Under the pieces are notes generated by a model. That model made no database searches and had not been told where the DNA came from. It saw nothing but the letters and a program-made list of their open reading frames with translations. The position numbers were made by a program, and so were the translations under genes. A stretch of DNA of 64,000 nucleotides from Streptomyces nitrosporeus (GTDB lineage Bacteria > Actinomycetota > Actinomycetes > Streptomycetales > Streptomycetaceae): NCBI RefSeq assembly GCF_008704555.1, contig NZ_CP023702.1, forward strand, positions 248,001 through 312,000, written 5' to 3'. This document shows positions 43,960-55,188 of the stretch, in pieces; positions within the stretch are counted from its first letter, which is position 1; every line of letters begins with the position of its first letter.

Positions 43960-46077
43960 CTACCGGGACCGCGCCGGGCCCTCCGTCCGCTCCTCAAAGG
44001 CGCGGCTGAGCTTTCCGGGCCACCAGGCGAGGCGGCCGATGTCCCTGACCAGGGCGGGTACCAGGAGGGATCGCACCACCAGGGTGTCGAGCAGGACACC
44101 GAAGGCGACGATGAAGGCGATCTGCACCAGGAACGCGAGCGGGATGACACCCAGCGCGGCGAAGGTGGCGGCCAGGACAACACCGGCCGAGGTGATGACC
44201 CCGCCCGTGGTGGTCAGGCCGCGCAGCACGCCTTCCCGGGGGCCGTGCAGCAGGGACTCCTCGCGGACCCGGGACATCAGGAAGATGTTGTAGTCGACGC
44301 CGAGCGCGACGAGGAAGACGAACCCGTACAGGGGGACGGACGAATCGGTCCCGCTGAAGCCGAACACGTGCTGGAACACCAGTGACGAGATGCCCAGGGT
44401 GGCCAGGAAGTTCAGCGCCACCGTGGCGACGAGGAGCAGCGGCATCAGCAGCGAGCGGAGCAGGCCGATCAGGATGACCAGGATGATCACGAGCACCACC
44501 GGCACGATGATGCCGCGGTCGTGCTCGGCGGTCCGCTGGGTGTCGTACTGCTGCGCCGTGTAGCCGCCCACCAGGGCGTCCGCGCCGGACACCGCGTGGA
44601 CGGCGTCACGCAGCCGGGCCACGGCCGCCTTGGCGGCGTCGCTGTCGGCGGCATCCGCGAGGGTGGCGTCGACGCGGACCCGGCCGTCGACGACGAGCGG
44701 GGTGCCCTGGCCGGGACGGCCGGAGGCGGTGACCGGGGAGGCCCCGGCGATGCCGTCGACCCCTTCGGCGGCCTCGGTCACCTGCTCGACGCGGTCGGCG
44801 TTCGCGATGATCACGGCCGGGTTGCCCGAACCGCCGGGGAAGTGCTTGCCGAGGGTCTGCTGGGCGGCCACGGAAGGCGCGTCGTTGACGAAGATCTCCT
44901 CCAGGGGCACGCCCTTGGAGTTCAGCGTCGGCATGAAGGCCGCGCAGACGAGGAGGCCGCCCAGGGTGAGCGCCCAGACCTTGCGGGGGGCGCGGTCGAC
45001 CAGGGCCGCGACCTTGGACCAGATGCCGGTCGAACCCGAGGCGGCGTCGCCCTCCTTGGGTTTGGCGGGCCAGTAGGCGCTCCGGCCGAGGAGCACCAGG
45101 ACGGCGGGGAGGAAGGTGAGGGCGCTCAGGACCGAGCAGACGATTCCGATGGCGCCGACCGGTCCGAGGGCACGGTTGTTCGTCAGATCGCTGATCAGCA
45201 GGGCGAGCAGCCCCAGGGCCACGGTGGCGGCGCTGGCCGCGATCGGTCCGGCGGACTCGCGGAGCGCCGCGCGCATGGCCGTCCACCGGTCGGCGTGCCG
45301 GGCGAGTTCCTCCCGGAAGCGGGCGGTGAGCAGCAGGGCGTAGTCGGTGGCGGCACCGATGACGAGGATCGACAGGATGCCCTGCACCTGCCCGTCGACC
45401 CGGACGACGTCGTGGTCGGCCAGGACGTACACGACCGCGCAGGAGACACCGAGCGCGAACACCGCTCCGACGATGATGACCAGGGGCAGCAGCACGCTGC
45501 GGTAGACCAGCAGGAGGATGACGAGCACGGTGACCAGGGCGACGCCGAGCAGCAGTCCGTCGATGCCGGCGAAGGCGTCGGAGAGGTCGGCCTGACTGGC
45601 CGCGGGGCCGGCGATCCGGGCCTCGGCGCCGGGGACCCGGTCGGCGGCCTCCTGGATCGCGGCGAGGGCGTCGGGAAGCCCGTCGCCCAGGTCGTTCTTC
45701 AACTGGACCACGCCTTCGAGGGCCTGACGGTCCTTCGAGGGAATCGCGGGCGACACCTTCCCGGTCACCCCCGGTCCGCCCTTCATGTCCGCGAGGGCCT
45801 CGGTGGCCGCCCGCCGCTGCCCGGCGTCCAGCTCACCGCCCTCCTCGTCGGAGGTCCAGACCACGATGGCGGGCACCGTCTCCTGACTGCTGAACGCCTT
45901 CTGGGCGTCGATGACCCGGGTGGACTCGGCGCCCTGGGGCAGGAAGGACGCCTGGTCGTTGGTGGCGACCTCCCCCAGCTTCCCCGCGTACGGACCGAAG
46001 GCGCCGCCGGCCAGGAGCCAGGCGACGACGAGGAAGACGGGGATCAGCCAGCGGATCGGCCTGCGTGTGGTGGACAT
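43960..46077 (-). CDS. MMPL-family RND transporter
   Basis: A 705-residue exporter with 12 membrane helices in two halves, each with a large outside loop, like actinomycete MmpL/ActII-3 lipid or drug exporters. The proton-relay regions are visible (GAATDYALLLTARFREEL in the first half and ALGVDYNIFLMSRVREE in the second). ATG 46077. It follows a marR gene in the same direction across an operator-containing 170-base gap. Confidence 0.93.
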   Translation of the reverse strand: MSTTRRPIRWLIPVFLVVAWLLAGGAFGPYAGKLGEVATNDQASFLPQGAESTRVIDAQKAFSSQETVPAIVVWTSDEEGGELDAGQRRAATEALADMKGGPGVTGKVSPAIPSKDRQALEGVVQLKNDLGDGLPDALAAIQEAADRVPGAEARIAGPAASQADLSDAFAGIDGLLLGVALVTVLVILLLVYRSVLLPLVIIVGAVFALGVSCAVVYVLADHDVVRVDGQVQGILSILVIGAATDYALLLTARFREELARHADRWTAMRAALRESAGPIAASAATVALGLLALLISDLTNNRALGPVGAIGIVCSVLSALTFLPAVLVLLGRSAYWPAKPKEGDAASGSTGIWSKVAALVDRAPRKVWALTLGGLLVCAAFMPTLNSKGVPLEEIFVNDAPSVAAQQTLGKHFPGGSGNPAVIIANADRVEQVTEAAEGVDGIAGASPVTASGRPGQGTPLVVDGRVRVDATLADAADSDAAKAAVARLRDAVHAVSGADALVGGYTAQQYDTQRTAEHDRGIIVPVVLVIILVILIGLLRSLLMPLLLVATVALNFLATLGISSLVFQHVFGFSGTDSSVPLYGFVFLVALGVDYNIFLMSRVREESLLHGPREGVLRGLTTTGGVITSAGVVLAATFAALGVIPLAFLVQIAFIVAFGVLLDTLVVRSLLVPALVRDIGRLAWWPGKLSRAFEERTEGPARSR

Positions 46078-46103
46078 GGTGCTCCCGGATCGGACCAGAT
46101 CAA

Positions 46104-46116
46104 CTCAATTATTGAG
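46104..46116. promoter_or_regulatory. MarR-type operator
   Basis: CTCAAT-T-ATTGAG, a perfect palindrome 27 bases upstream of the MMPL start, followed by a further ATTGA half-site at 46127-46131. It lies in an A/T-rich promoter-like stretch that stands out from the flanking sequence. Confidence 0.7.
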
Positions 46117-46247
46117 TATCTTAATCATTGAAATAGTGCGGGGAGACCGCCCCGCGACATCCGGGAAGGGAAAGGCGCCCGGAAGGGAGGTGGTACCCCG
46201 AAAGGGCGAGGACACCGCCGGAACACGGAGAACGCCACGGCGGACCG

Positions 46248-46742
46248 TCAGCGGCGCGGGGACTCCACGCGCGCGAGCTCCTCGTTCATACGGGCGAGGA
46301 AGCGGAGAGCCGCCGCCGCCTCCTCCGGCTCCGAGAGGGAGCGGGCGCCCGAGGCGGCTTCGGCCAGGGGCATGAAGAACGAGCGGGCCACCGACTTCGC
46401 CGCGGGTTCGTAGTGGAGGTGCACGACACGCCGGTCCGCGCTGTCCCGGGTCCGCCGGATGTGCCCGGAACGCTCCAGCCGGTCGAGGCACGCGGTGACC
46501 GCACCCGAGGTGAGGCCGAGGTGGTCACGCAGCCGGCCGGGGGTGAGCGGGGTGTCCGCGTCGAGTATCGCCCCCAGGGCCTGGACGTCCGTGGCGTGCA
46601 GGCCCTGGGCGTGCGCGAACGCGTGGACCAGGCGGTTGATCTCGCCGTTCATCCGGCGGAGCTGCACGGCGAACGCCTGGAGGTCGGCGGCGGCGGACGC
46701 GTCGCCGAGCGGTTCGCGGTGCGTGCCGTCCGTACTGTTCAC
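46248..46742 (-). CDS. MarR-family regulator
   Basis: A 164-residue winged-helix protein. The DNA-binding part is TPGRLRDHLGLTSGAVTACLDRLERSGHIRRTRDSADRRVV, with the conserved Asp-Arg-Arg wing. GTG 46742 is the first start. It is upstream of the MMPL exporter in the same direction; it probably represses the exporter at the CTCAAT-T-ATTGAG site. Confidence 0.88.
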   Translation of the reverse strand: MNSTDGTHREPLGDASAAADLQAFAVQLRRMNGEINRLVHAFAHAQGLHATDVQALGAILDADTPLTPGRLRDHLGLTSGAVTACLDRLERSGHIRRTRDSADRRVVHLHYEPAAKSVARSFFMPLAEAASGARSLSEPEEAAAALRFLARMNEELARVESPRR

Positions 46743-46788
46743 GGCCCCATCGTAGAGCCGTCACCACCGCCTCATCCCCCCTCTATGC

Positions 46789-46806
46789 TTCTACAGTTGC
46801 GTAGAA
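46789..46806. promoter_or_regulatory. BlaI/CopY-like palindrome upstream of spo0M
   Basis: TTCTAC-AGTTGC-GTAGAA, 60 bases before the spo0M-like start. It shares the CTACAGT..GTAGA core with the tatA site at 47963. Confidence 0.55.
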
Positions 46807-46865
46807 ACGACGGTGCGCGCGGTACCGCGCGCACACCGCGTACGGAAGAAGGAGTGGACGCCGGC

Positions 46866-47876
46866 ATGGTGTTCAAGAAGCTGCTCGGCTCGCTCGGGGT
46901 GGGCGCTCCCACCGTGGACACGGTCCTGTCCGGCGGCGCCGCCGTCCCCGGGGGAAGCCTGACGGGTCAGGTCCATCTGAAGGGCGGCAGCGCCGACTTC
47001 ACCATCGAGGCCGTCACCCTCGAACTCGTCGCACGGGTCGAGGCGGAGCACGAGGAGGGCGAGACCGAGGGCATGGCCGCCTTCGGGCGCTTCACCGTAT
47101 CGGGTGGTTTCGTCCTCACCGAGGGGACGGAGCTGAGCATCCCCTTCGACATCGCCCTGCCGTGGGAGACCCCGGTCACCGAGCTGTACGGCCAGGACCT
47201 CGGCATCGTCCTCGGGGTGCGTACGGAGCTGGCGGTGGCGGGGGCCCGGGACAAGGGGGACCTCGACCGGCTGGCGGTCGCCCCGCTGCCCGCGCAGGAA
47301 GCGGTCCTGGAGGCCCTGGGACAGCTCGGCTTCGGCTTCCGCTCCGCCGATCTGGAGCTCGGCCACATCCGCGGCACCGGCCAGCAGCTGCCCTTCTACC
47401 AGGAGATCGAGCTCACCCCCGCACCGCAGTACGCCCACGAGGTGAACGAGGTCGAGCTGACGTTCCTGGCGGGGCCCGGGGGCCTGGAGATCGTGCTGGA
47501 GGCGGACAGGCGCGGCGGTCTCTTCTCCGAGGGGCACGACGTCCTGGGCCGCTTCACGGTGGGGCACGACGACTACCGGGGGCGGGACTGGGCCGCCGAG
47601 ATCGACTCCTGGATCCGCTCGCTGTCCGCGGCCCGCTCGGCGTACGGCACCCCGTCGGCGTACGGCGGGCACCACGGCCACGAGGGCCACTTCCACGGCG
47701 ACGGCCACGCCGAGGGGCACCGCTCCGGCCCCGGCATGGGGACGGTCGTCGCGGCCGGGGCGGCCGGGCTCGCCGTGGGTGTGGTGGGCGGAATGGTGGC
47801 CGCCGAAGTCGTCGACGAGGTGGGCGACTTCTTCGAGGGCGACGAGGAGGACGAGGACGGCGGCGAGGACGCCTGA
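46866..47876 (+). CDS. Spo0M-family (arrestin-like) protein with His-rich tail
   Basis: A 336-residue protein. Residues 1-250 match Spo0M, a two-lobed arrestin-like fold (FKKLLGSLGVGAPTVDTVL..GGSLTGQVHLKGG), known in Bacillus to modulate sporulation and envelope stress. The end is unusual: a His-rich stretch (HHGHEGHFHGDGHAEGH, 269-285), a hydrophobic Gly/Ala/Val segment (~294-313) and an acidic terminus. ATG 46866 with AAGGAG upstream. Confidence 0.88.
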   Translation: MVFKKLLGSLGVGAPTVDTVLSGGAAVPGGSLTGQVHLKGGSADFTIEAVTLELVARVEAEHEEGETEGMAAFGRFTVSGGFVLTEGTELSIPFDIALPWETPVTELYGQDLGIVLGVRTELAVAGARDKGDLDRLAVAPLPAQEAVLEALGQLGFGFRSADLELGHIRGTGQQLPFYQEIELTPAPQYAHEVNEVELTFLAGPGGLEIVLEADRRGGLFSEGHDVLGRFTVGHDDYRGRDWAAEIDSWIRSLSAARSAYGTPSAYGGHHGHEGHFHGDGHAEGHRSGPGMGTVVAAGAAGLAVGVVGGMVAAEVVDEVGDFFEGDEEDEDGGEDA

Positions 47877-47885
47877 GACGGATGT

Positions 47886-47937
47886 CCGGCCGGCGGTGCG
47901 GGGCCGCGCGAGGGGCCGGCCCCGCACCGCCGGCCGG
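47886..47937 (+). terminator. Strong terminator hairpin after spo0M
   Basis: A perfect 20-base-pair stem (47886-47905 with 47918-47937) and a 12-base loop, ten bases past the stop codon. Confidence 0.8.
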
Positions 47938-47962
47938 CGGGCCGGACACCCTCCCACCGGTC

Positions 47963-47978
47963 TCTACAGTGCTGTAGA
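47963..47978. promoter_or_regulatory. BlaI/CopY-like palindrome upstream of tatA
   Basis: TCTACAG-TG-CTGTAGA, a perfect dyad with the TACA/TGTA-type half-sites recognised by BlaI/CopY repressors, 68 bases before tatA. Confidence 0.6.
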
Positions 47979-48046
47979 TTTCTTCTGACCGGGGGACAGC
48001 GGGCCGCCCGAGGCGGGCAGGCCGACCAGGGGAGTGTTCAGTCGTC

Positions 48047-48322
48047 ATGTTCGGCATCAGCGAGATCGCGATCTTCCTCGTCATCGTCATCCTGCTCTTC
48101 GGCGCCAAGAAACTCCCCGAACTCGCCCGGTCCATGGGCAAGTCGGCCCGCATCCTGAAGAGCGAGGCGCGTGCCATGAAGGCGGACGGCGGCTCCCCCG
48201 CCACCCCCGGTCCCCCCGCTGCCGCCGGCTCCCCCGCCGCTCCCGTCACCGATCTCGGGACGGACGCGGACGGCCACCGTGTCATCAGGGGGACGGCCAC
48301 CGAGCGTCCCGGCACACACTGA
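48047..48322 (+). CDS. tatA: Twin-arginine translocase subunit TatA
   Basis: A 91-residue Tat[37 protein letters not shown] contains the single membrane helix, the FGxKKLP hinge and the amphipathic helix. TatA oligomers form the pore-like part of the folded-protein export machine. The Pro/Ala-rich tail is normal for Streptomyces. No tatB or tatC is adjacent, so this is a solitary, probably additional, copy. Confidence 0.92.
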   Translation: MFGISEIAIFLVIVILLFGAKKLPELARSMGKSARILKSEARAMKADGGSPATPGPPAAAGSPAAPVTDLGTDADGHRVIRGTATERPGTH

Positions 48323-48555
48323 CGGCTGACGTCTGACGGCGCGGAGTTGACGCGGTACCGGGCGCGGCGGCCCGTACGGAGCCCGCGCGGCACCGGACGC
48401 GCGGGGCGCCCCCGGCGGTCCGGCTCCGCGCCCCCCGGCGGTCCGGCCCCGCGCGCCCCCGCCGGACGGCGCCCCGGGTGGTGCATGGTGGGGTGCCGCG
48501 TCTGCCACCGCGCGCTGCCGCTCCTCGCGTCACGCCCGGTGACGTCGCCGCTCAC

Positions 48556-48593
48556 CTTCGCACCGTCTGCCGGATCCGGCAGACGGGGCGAAG
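48556..48593. promoter_or_regulatory. 38-base near-perfect palindrome
   Basis: CTTCGCACCGTCTGCCGGA and its complement meet without a loop (one mismatch; the inner 24 bases are perfect). It lies 233 bases past tatA and 48 before the NAD-binding gene. It may be a large operator or a terminator; the absent loop and closeness to the next gene favour an operator. Confidence 0.6.
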
Positions 48594-48640
48594 GGGCGGG
48601 ACACCGTGCACCAGGGCGCGGCGGCACGAACGGAGAGACG

Positions 48641-50161
48641 ATGGAGGCCGGCGAGGACCGTGCCGTTCTGCGGTGCCTGGTCACCGGCGCCACCGGGTAC
48701 GTCGGGGGCCGCCTGGTTCCCGAACTCCTGGGCGCGGGCTACCGGGTGCGCGCTCTGGCGCGGGATCCGGGCAAGCTGCGGGACCACCCGTGGGCCGACG
48801 AGGTGGAGGCGGTCCGGGGCGATGTGACCGACGCCCGGTCCGTCGGCGCGGCGATGCGGGACGTCGATGTCGCCTACTACCTGGTGCACGCGCTGGGCAG
48901 TGGTCCGGACTTCGAGGAGACCGACCGCCGGGCGGCCCGGATCTTCGGGGAGCAGGCGCGGGCCGCCGGGGTGCGCCGCATCGTCTACCTGGGCGGTCTC
49001 ACCCCCGCCGGGGTCCCGGAGCGCCTGCTGTCGCCGCATCTGCGTTCGCGGGCCGAGGTGGGCCACATCCTGCTGGCGTCGGGTGTGCCGACGACCGTGC
49101 TGCGCGCGGCGGTCGTCATCGGTTCGGGTTCGGCCTCCTTCGAGATGCTGCGTTATCTGACGGAGCGGCTGCCCGTCATGGTCACCCCCAGCTGGGTGTC
49201 GACCCGCATCCAGCCGATCGCGGTGCGGGACGTGCTGCGTTACCTGGCCGGCTCGGCGCGGATGCCCGAGGGGGTGAACCGGGCCTTCGACATCGGGGGC
49301 CCGGACGTCATGACGTACCGGGACATGATGCAGCGGTACGCGCGGGTGGCCGGGCTGCCCCGCCGGCTGATCCTCCCCGTCCCGATGCTGTCACCGGGGC
49401 TGTCCAGTCACTGGGTCGGGCTGATCACCCCCGTACCGGCGTCGATCGCCCGCCCGCTGGCGGAATCCCTGCGGTACGAGGTGGTGTGCGCCGAGCACGA
49501 CATCGCGGAGTACGTCCCGGACGGTCCGGGGCGGCCGCTCCCCTTCGACACCGCGCTCTCGCTGGCCCTGCGCCGGGTGCGCGAGGCGAAGGTGACGACC
49601 CGGTGGTCGTCCGCCTCGACGCCCGGTGTCCCCAGCGACCCGCTGCCCACCGACCCGGACTGGGCGGGCGGCAGCCTGTACACGGATGTGCGCGAGCAGG
49701 AGGTGGACGCCTCCCCCGAGGCGCTGTGGCGGGTGGTCGAGGGTGTCGGCGGCGACAACGGCTGGTACTCGTTCCCCTCGGCCTGGGCGGTCCGGGGGTG
49801 GCTGGACCGGCTCGTCGGAGGGGTGGGACTGCGCCGGGGCCGGCGGGACGCGGAGCGTCTGCGGGTCGGGGACTCGCTGGACTTCTGGCGGGTCGAGGAG
49901 ATCGAACCGGGCCGGCTGCTGCGGCTGCGCGCGGAGATGCGCCTGCCCGGCCTGGCCTGGCTGGAGATGTACGTCGAACAGGGCCCGGAGGGTGACGGGC
50001 GGTCGCGTTACCGGCAGCGGGCCCTGTTCCATCCGTCCGGCCTGCTGGGCCACGCCTACTGGTGGAGCGTGTCGCCGTTCCACGCGGTGGTCTTCGGCGG
50101 GATGGCACGCAACATCGCGCGGGCGGCGGGGCGGACGGCGTCCCGGGGAGGTTCCTCATGA
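48641..50161 (+). CDS. NAD(P)-binding (NmrA/complex I-like SDR) protein with DUF2867
   Basis: A 506-residue protein. Residues 11-310 form an atypical SDR with VTGATGYVGG (14-23), and residues ~340-495 form a DUF2867 (SRPBCC-like) domain (WRVEEIEPGRLLRLRAEMRLPGLAWLEM). Proteins of this layout are called NAD-dependent epimerases or oxidoreductases; the reaction is unknown. ATG 48641 with GGAGAGACG upstream. It overlaps photolyase (ATGA), suggesting a shared light- or UV-related role. Confidence 0.87.
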   Translation: MEAGEDRAVLRCLVTGATGYVGGRLVPELLGAGYRVRALARDPGKLRDHPWADEVEAVRGDVTDARSVGAAMRDVDVAYYLVHALGSGPDFEETDRRAARIFGEQARAAGVRRIVYLGGLTPAGVPERLLSPHLRSRAEVGHILLASGVPTTVLRAAVVIGSGSASFEMLRYLTERLPVMVTPSWVSTRIQPIAVRDVLRYLAGSARMPEGVNRAFDIGGPDVMTYRDMMQRYARVAGLPRRLILPVPMLSPGLSSHWVGLITPVPASIARPLAESLRYEVVCAEHDIAEYVPDGPGRPLPFDTALSLALRRVREAKVTTRWSSASTPGVPSDPLPTDPDWAGGSLYTDVREQEVDASPEALWRVVEGVGGDNGWYSFPSAWAVRGWLDRLVGGVGLRRGRRDAERLRVGDSLDFWRVEEIEPGRLLRLRAEMRLPGLAWLEMYVEQGPEGDGRSRYRQRALFHPSGLLGHAYWWSVSPFHAVVFGGMARNIARAAGRTASRGGSS

Positions 50162-51537
50162 GTACGGCGGTGGTGCTGTTCACCTCCGATCTGCGGCTGC
50201 ACGACCATCCGCCGCTGCACGCGGCCCTCGCCTCGGCCGACGAGGTGGTGCCGCTCTTCGTGCGTGACGACGCCGTGGACCGGGCCGGTTTCGGGGCGCC
50301 GAACCGGCGGGCGTTCCTCGCCGACTGCCTCCGCGACCTGGACGAGGGCCTGCGCCGGCGGGGCGGGCGGCTGGTGATCCGCTCCGGCGAGGTGGCCGAG
50401 CAGGTCTGCCGGGCCGTCGCGGAGACGGGCGCGGACGCGGTGCACATGTCGGCCGGGGTGAGCGGGTTCGCGCAGCGCCGTGAGGAGCGGTTGCGGGCGG
50501 CGCTCGGCGAGCAGGGGTGCCGGCTGGTGGTCCATGACGCGGTGGTCACCGCCGTCGCGCCGGGTGAGGTGGTCCCCTCGGGCAAGGGCAAGGACCATTT
50601 CGCGGTCTTCACCCCGTACCTCCGGTCCTGGTCGCGGGCGCGGCTGCGGACCCCCTTCGGTGCGCCGCGCGCCGTGCGGGTGCCTCCGGGGCCGGTGTCG
50701 GAGCCCGTGCCCGCGCGGTCCGGGGTGTCCGGGGTGTCCGCGGGGCTCGCCGAGGGCGGGGAGGCGGAGGGCCGCCGGCGGCTGGCCGCCTGGCGCCGCG
50801 ACGGTGTGGACGCCTACGAGGAGCGCCACGACGACCTGGCGGGGGACGCCACCTCCCGGCTGTCACCGCATCTGCACTTCGGCACCCTCTCCCCCGCCGA
50901 GATCGTCCACCGGGTGCGCGCCGCGGGCGGCCCGGGGGCCGAGGCATTCGTACGCCAGGTGTGCTGGAGGGATTTCCACCACCAGGTGCTGGCGGCCCGC
51001 CCGGCCGTGTCCCACGAGGACTACCGGCCGCGGGGCGACCGGTGGCGCGGCGAGGTGGCGGCCGCGGACGACATCGCGGCCTGGAAGGAGGGCCGTACCG
51101 GGTATCCGCTGGTCGACGCCGCCATGCGCCAGCTGCTCCACGAAGGCTGGATGCACAACCGGGGCAGGCTGCTGACGGCCGGTTTCCTCGTCAAGACGCT
51201 GTACGTGGACTGGCGTGTCGGGGCCCGCCACTTCCTGGAGCTGCTGGTGGACGGGGATGTGGCGAACAACCAGCTCAACTGGCAGTGGATGGCGGGGACC
51301 GGCACCGACACCCGGCCCAACCGGGTCCTCAACCCGGTCGCGCAGGCCAGGCGTTACGACCCGCGGGGTGACTATGTGCGCCGCTGGGTCCCCGAGCTCC
51401 GGGCCGTCGGGGGTCCCGCCGTCCACGAGCCGTGGAAGCGGGCGAAGGACGCGCCGGAGGCGGCGGGGTATCCGGACCGTCTGATCGAACTGTCCGAGGG
51501 ACTGGCCCGGTTCCGGCAGGCGCGCGGCCTGGAGTGA
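50158..51537 (+). CDS. phr: Deoxyribodipyrimidine photolyase (class I)
   Basis: A 459-residue flavoenzyme that splits UV-induced cyclobutane pyrimidine dimers using blue light. The N-terminal antenna domain starts VVLFTSDLRLHDHPPL; the C-terminal FAD domain has GRTGYPLVDAAMRQL and GWMHNRGR, and NNQLNWQWMAGTGTD near the end. ATG 50158 overlaps the upstream stop and has GGGGAGG. Length is normal for a bacterial CPD photolyase. Confidence 0.94.
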   Translation: MSTAVVLFTSDLRLHDHPPLHAALASADEVVPLFVRDDAVDRAGFGAPNRRAFLADCLRDLDEGLRRRGGRLVIRSGEVAEQVCRAVAETGADAVHMSAGVSGFAQRREERLRAALGEQGCRLVVHDAVVTAVAPGEVVPSGKGKDHFAVFTPYLRSWSRARLRTPFGAPRAVRVPPGPVSEPVPARSGVSGVSAGLAEGGEAEGRRRLAAWRRDGVDAYEERHDDLAGDATSRLSPHLHFGTLSPAEIVHRVRAAGGPGAEAFVRQVCWRDFHHQVLAARPAVSHEDYRPRGDRWRGEVAAADDIAAWKEGRTGYPLVDAAMRQLLHEGWMHNRGRLLTAGFLVKTLYVDWRVGARHFLELLVDGDVANNQLNWQWMAGTGTDTRPNRVLNPVAQARRYDPRGDYVRRWVPELRAVGGPAVHEPWKRAKDAPEAAGYPDRLIELSEGLARFRQARGLE

Positions 51538-51588
51538 GCGGTCCGGGCGGGGCGCCGGTGCCGTTCCGGATACGGGACCGGCCCTCGC

Positions 51589-52128
51589 TCACTCCTCTTC
51601 GGTGCCCTCGGCGCCGTCCGCGCTCCGCGCCTGCCCCTTGGCGCGCCGGCCCACGACGGTCGCCGCGGCCAGGGCGCTGCCCGCGAAGGCGAGGGCCACC
51701 AGCCAGGGGCGGTTGAGCACGTTGCACGTGACGTGGTCGAGGGAGTACTCGCCGGGGCCCGCCAGGCCGATCGCCGCCGCGGTGAACCCGAGGAACGCCG
51801 GGTACTCGTAGCCGCCGCCCATGGCGAAGAAGCCCGCCGGGGCGTGGACGGCGACGGCTCCGGCCATCGTGCCGGCCGCGGCCGCTCCGGCCGCCGGGGT
51901 GGCGAGGCCCAGGGCGAGCAGGACACCGCCGCCCGCCTCGCCGAGCCCGGCGGCGAGTGCGCTGTGCTTCGGGGGGTGGAAGCCCATGGCCTCCATGGCC
52001 GCGGTGGTCCCCTTGATGCCTCCCCCGCCGAACCATCCGGCCAGTTTCTGGCTGCCGTGGGCGGCGAGGACGGCACCCGTGCCGACCCTGAGCACCAGAA
52101 GTCCGAAGTCGCGTCGCTCGATGGTCAT
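51589..52128 (-). CDS. DoxX-family membrane protein
   Basis: A 179-residue protein with four membrane helices. Family motifs: FGLLVLRVGTGAVLAAHGSQKL and FLGFTAAAIGLAGPGEYSLDH. DoxX proteins link to quinone oxidation or redox homeostasis. ATG 52128 is used since the upstream in-frame part is not conserved. Convergent with photolyase. Confidence 0.88.
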   Translation of the reverse strand: MTIERRDFGLLVLRVGTGAVLAAHGSQKLAGWFGGGGIKGTTAAMEAMGFHPPKHSALAAGLGEAGGGVLLALGLATPAAGAAAAGTMAGAVAVHAPAGFFAMGGGYEYPAFLGFTAAAIGLAGPGEYSLDHVTCNVLNRPWLVALAFAGSALAAATVVGRRAKGQARSADGAEGTEEE

Positions 52129-52329
52129 GGCGGCCTCCCGTGACGAGGGTCGGACGGAGGCCGGGCGGACGGCCCGGTCCCCGGTCCACTGTGGGCTCAC
52201 CCGGGTGGAGGTGTGCGGTGCTGTTGGGCCATCCGTGGCACGGCCCCGTGAGGACGGGGCGGGGAGCCCGCCCCGGCGCGCCGGGCCGGCCGGACCGGGA
52301 GGCCGCGCGGAATGCGACGTACGTCATTG

Positions 52330-54420
<2,091 letters not shown>

Positions 54421-54531
54421 GGGCGGACCTCCCGGCCGCCCCGGCTGCCGCCTCGCTCGCCGCCTCGCTCGCCGCCCCGCCGGCCGCCCCGGCCCCGTAC
54501 CGGAGCGGTCGGCGGGGCAGGCTGCGGTCCC

Positions 54532-54546
54532 TAGGATGCACTGCAT
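54532..54546 (+). promoter_or_regulatory. -10 box and dyad overlapping the padR start
   Basis: TAGGAT (54532-54537) and the palindrome ATGCA-C-TGCAT (54536-54546) run into the ATG at 54545. The spacing implies a leaderless transcript and possible self-repression. Confidence 0.5.
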
Positions 54547-55096
54547 GTCACTGCCCCACGCGATCCTCACCGCCCTGCTGGAGAAGCCGTCGTCGGGGCT
54601 GGAGCTGACCCGCAGGTTCGACCGGTCGATCGGTTACTTCTGGCCGTCCACGCACCAGCAGATCTACCGCGAGCTGGGGCGGCTGGAGGAGGCGGGCCGC
54701 ATCCGCGCCCTGCCCGCGCCCGGGCCCGTCCGCGGCCGGAAGAAGGAGTACGAGGTCCTCCCGGCGGGCCGCGAGGAGCTGGCCTCCTGGGTGGCGCTCG
54801 CGGAGGGCCCGCGCCCGGTCCGCGATCCCCTGCTCCTGCGGATGCGGGCGGCCGCCGTGGTCGGGGCGCCGGGACTGGTCGCGGAACTGCGCCGGCACCT
54901 CGCCCTGCACCGGGCACAGCTGGAGGAGTACCTGGAGATCGAGCGGAGGGACTTCCCGCCGGAGCGGACGCCGACGGACGAGGACCGGCTGCGGCACCTG
55001 GTGCTGCGCGGCGGCATCGGCCTGGAGACCTTCTGGACGGACTGGCTCGTCGGGGCGGTCGGTGACCTGGAGGGCCCGGGAGCGCCCCAGGAGTGA
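54545..55096 (+). CDS. PadR-family regulator
   Basis: A 183-residue protein. The winged helix (HAILTALLEKPSSGLELTRRFDRSIGYFWPSTHQQIYRELGRLEEAGRIRAL) is the PadR signature, and the rest is a helical dimer domain. No ribosome site precedes ATG 54545, where a -10 box ends a few bases upstream. It follows the fadH-like gene by 124 bases in the same direction; its likely operator types include the TGCAACT palindrome. Confidence 0.9.
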   Translation: MSLPHAILTALLEKPSSGLELTRRFDRSIGYFWPSTHQQIYRELGRLEEAGRIRALPAPGPVRGRKKEYEVLPAGREELASWVALAEGPRPVRDPLLLRMRAAAVVGAPGLVAELRRHLALHRAQLEEYLEIERRDFPPERTPTDEDRLRHLVLRGGIGLETFWTDWLVGAVGDLEGPGAPQE

Positions 55097-55188
55097 TCCG
55101 GCGGGCGGCCCGGCCAGCCCACGGCCCCGCCCCGCTCGTCACGGCCCGGTGGGAGGCCCGGCTGCCCGGCGGGCACGCCCCGCGCCGC

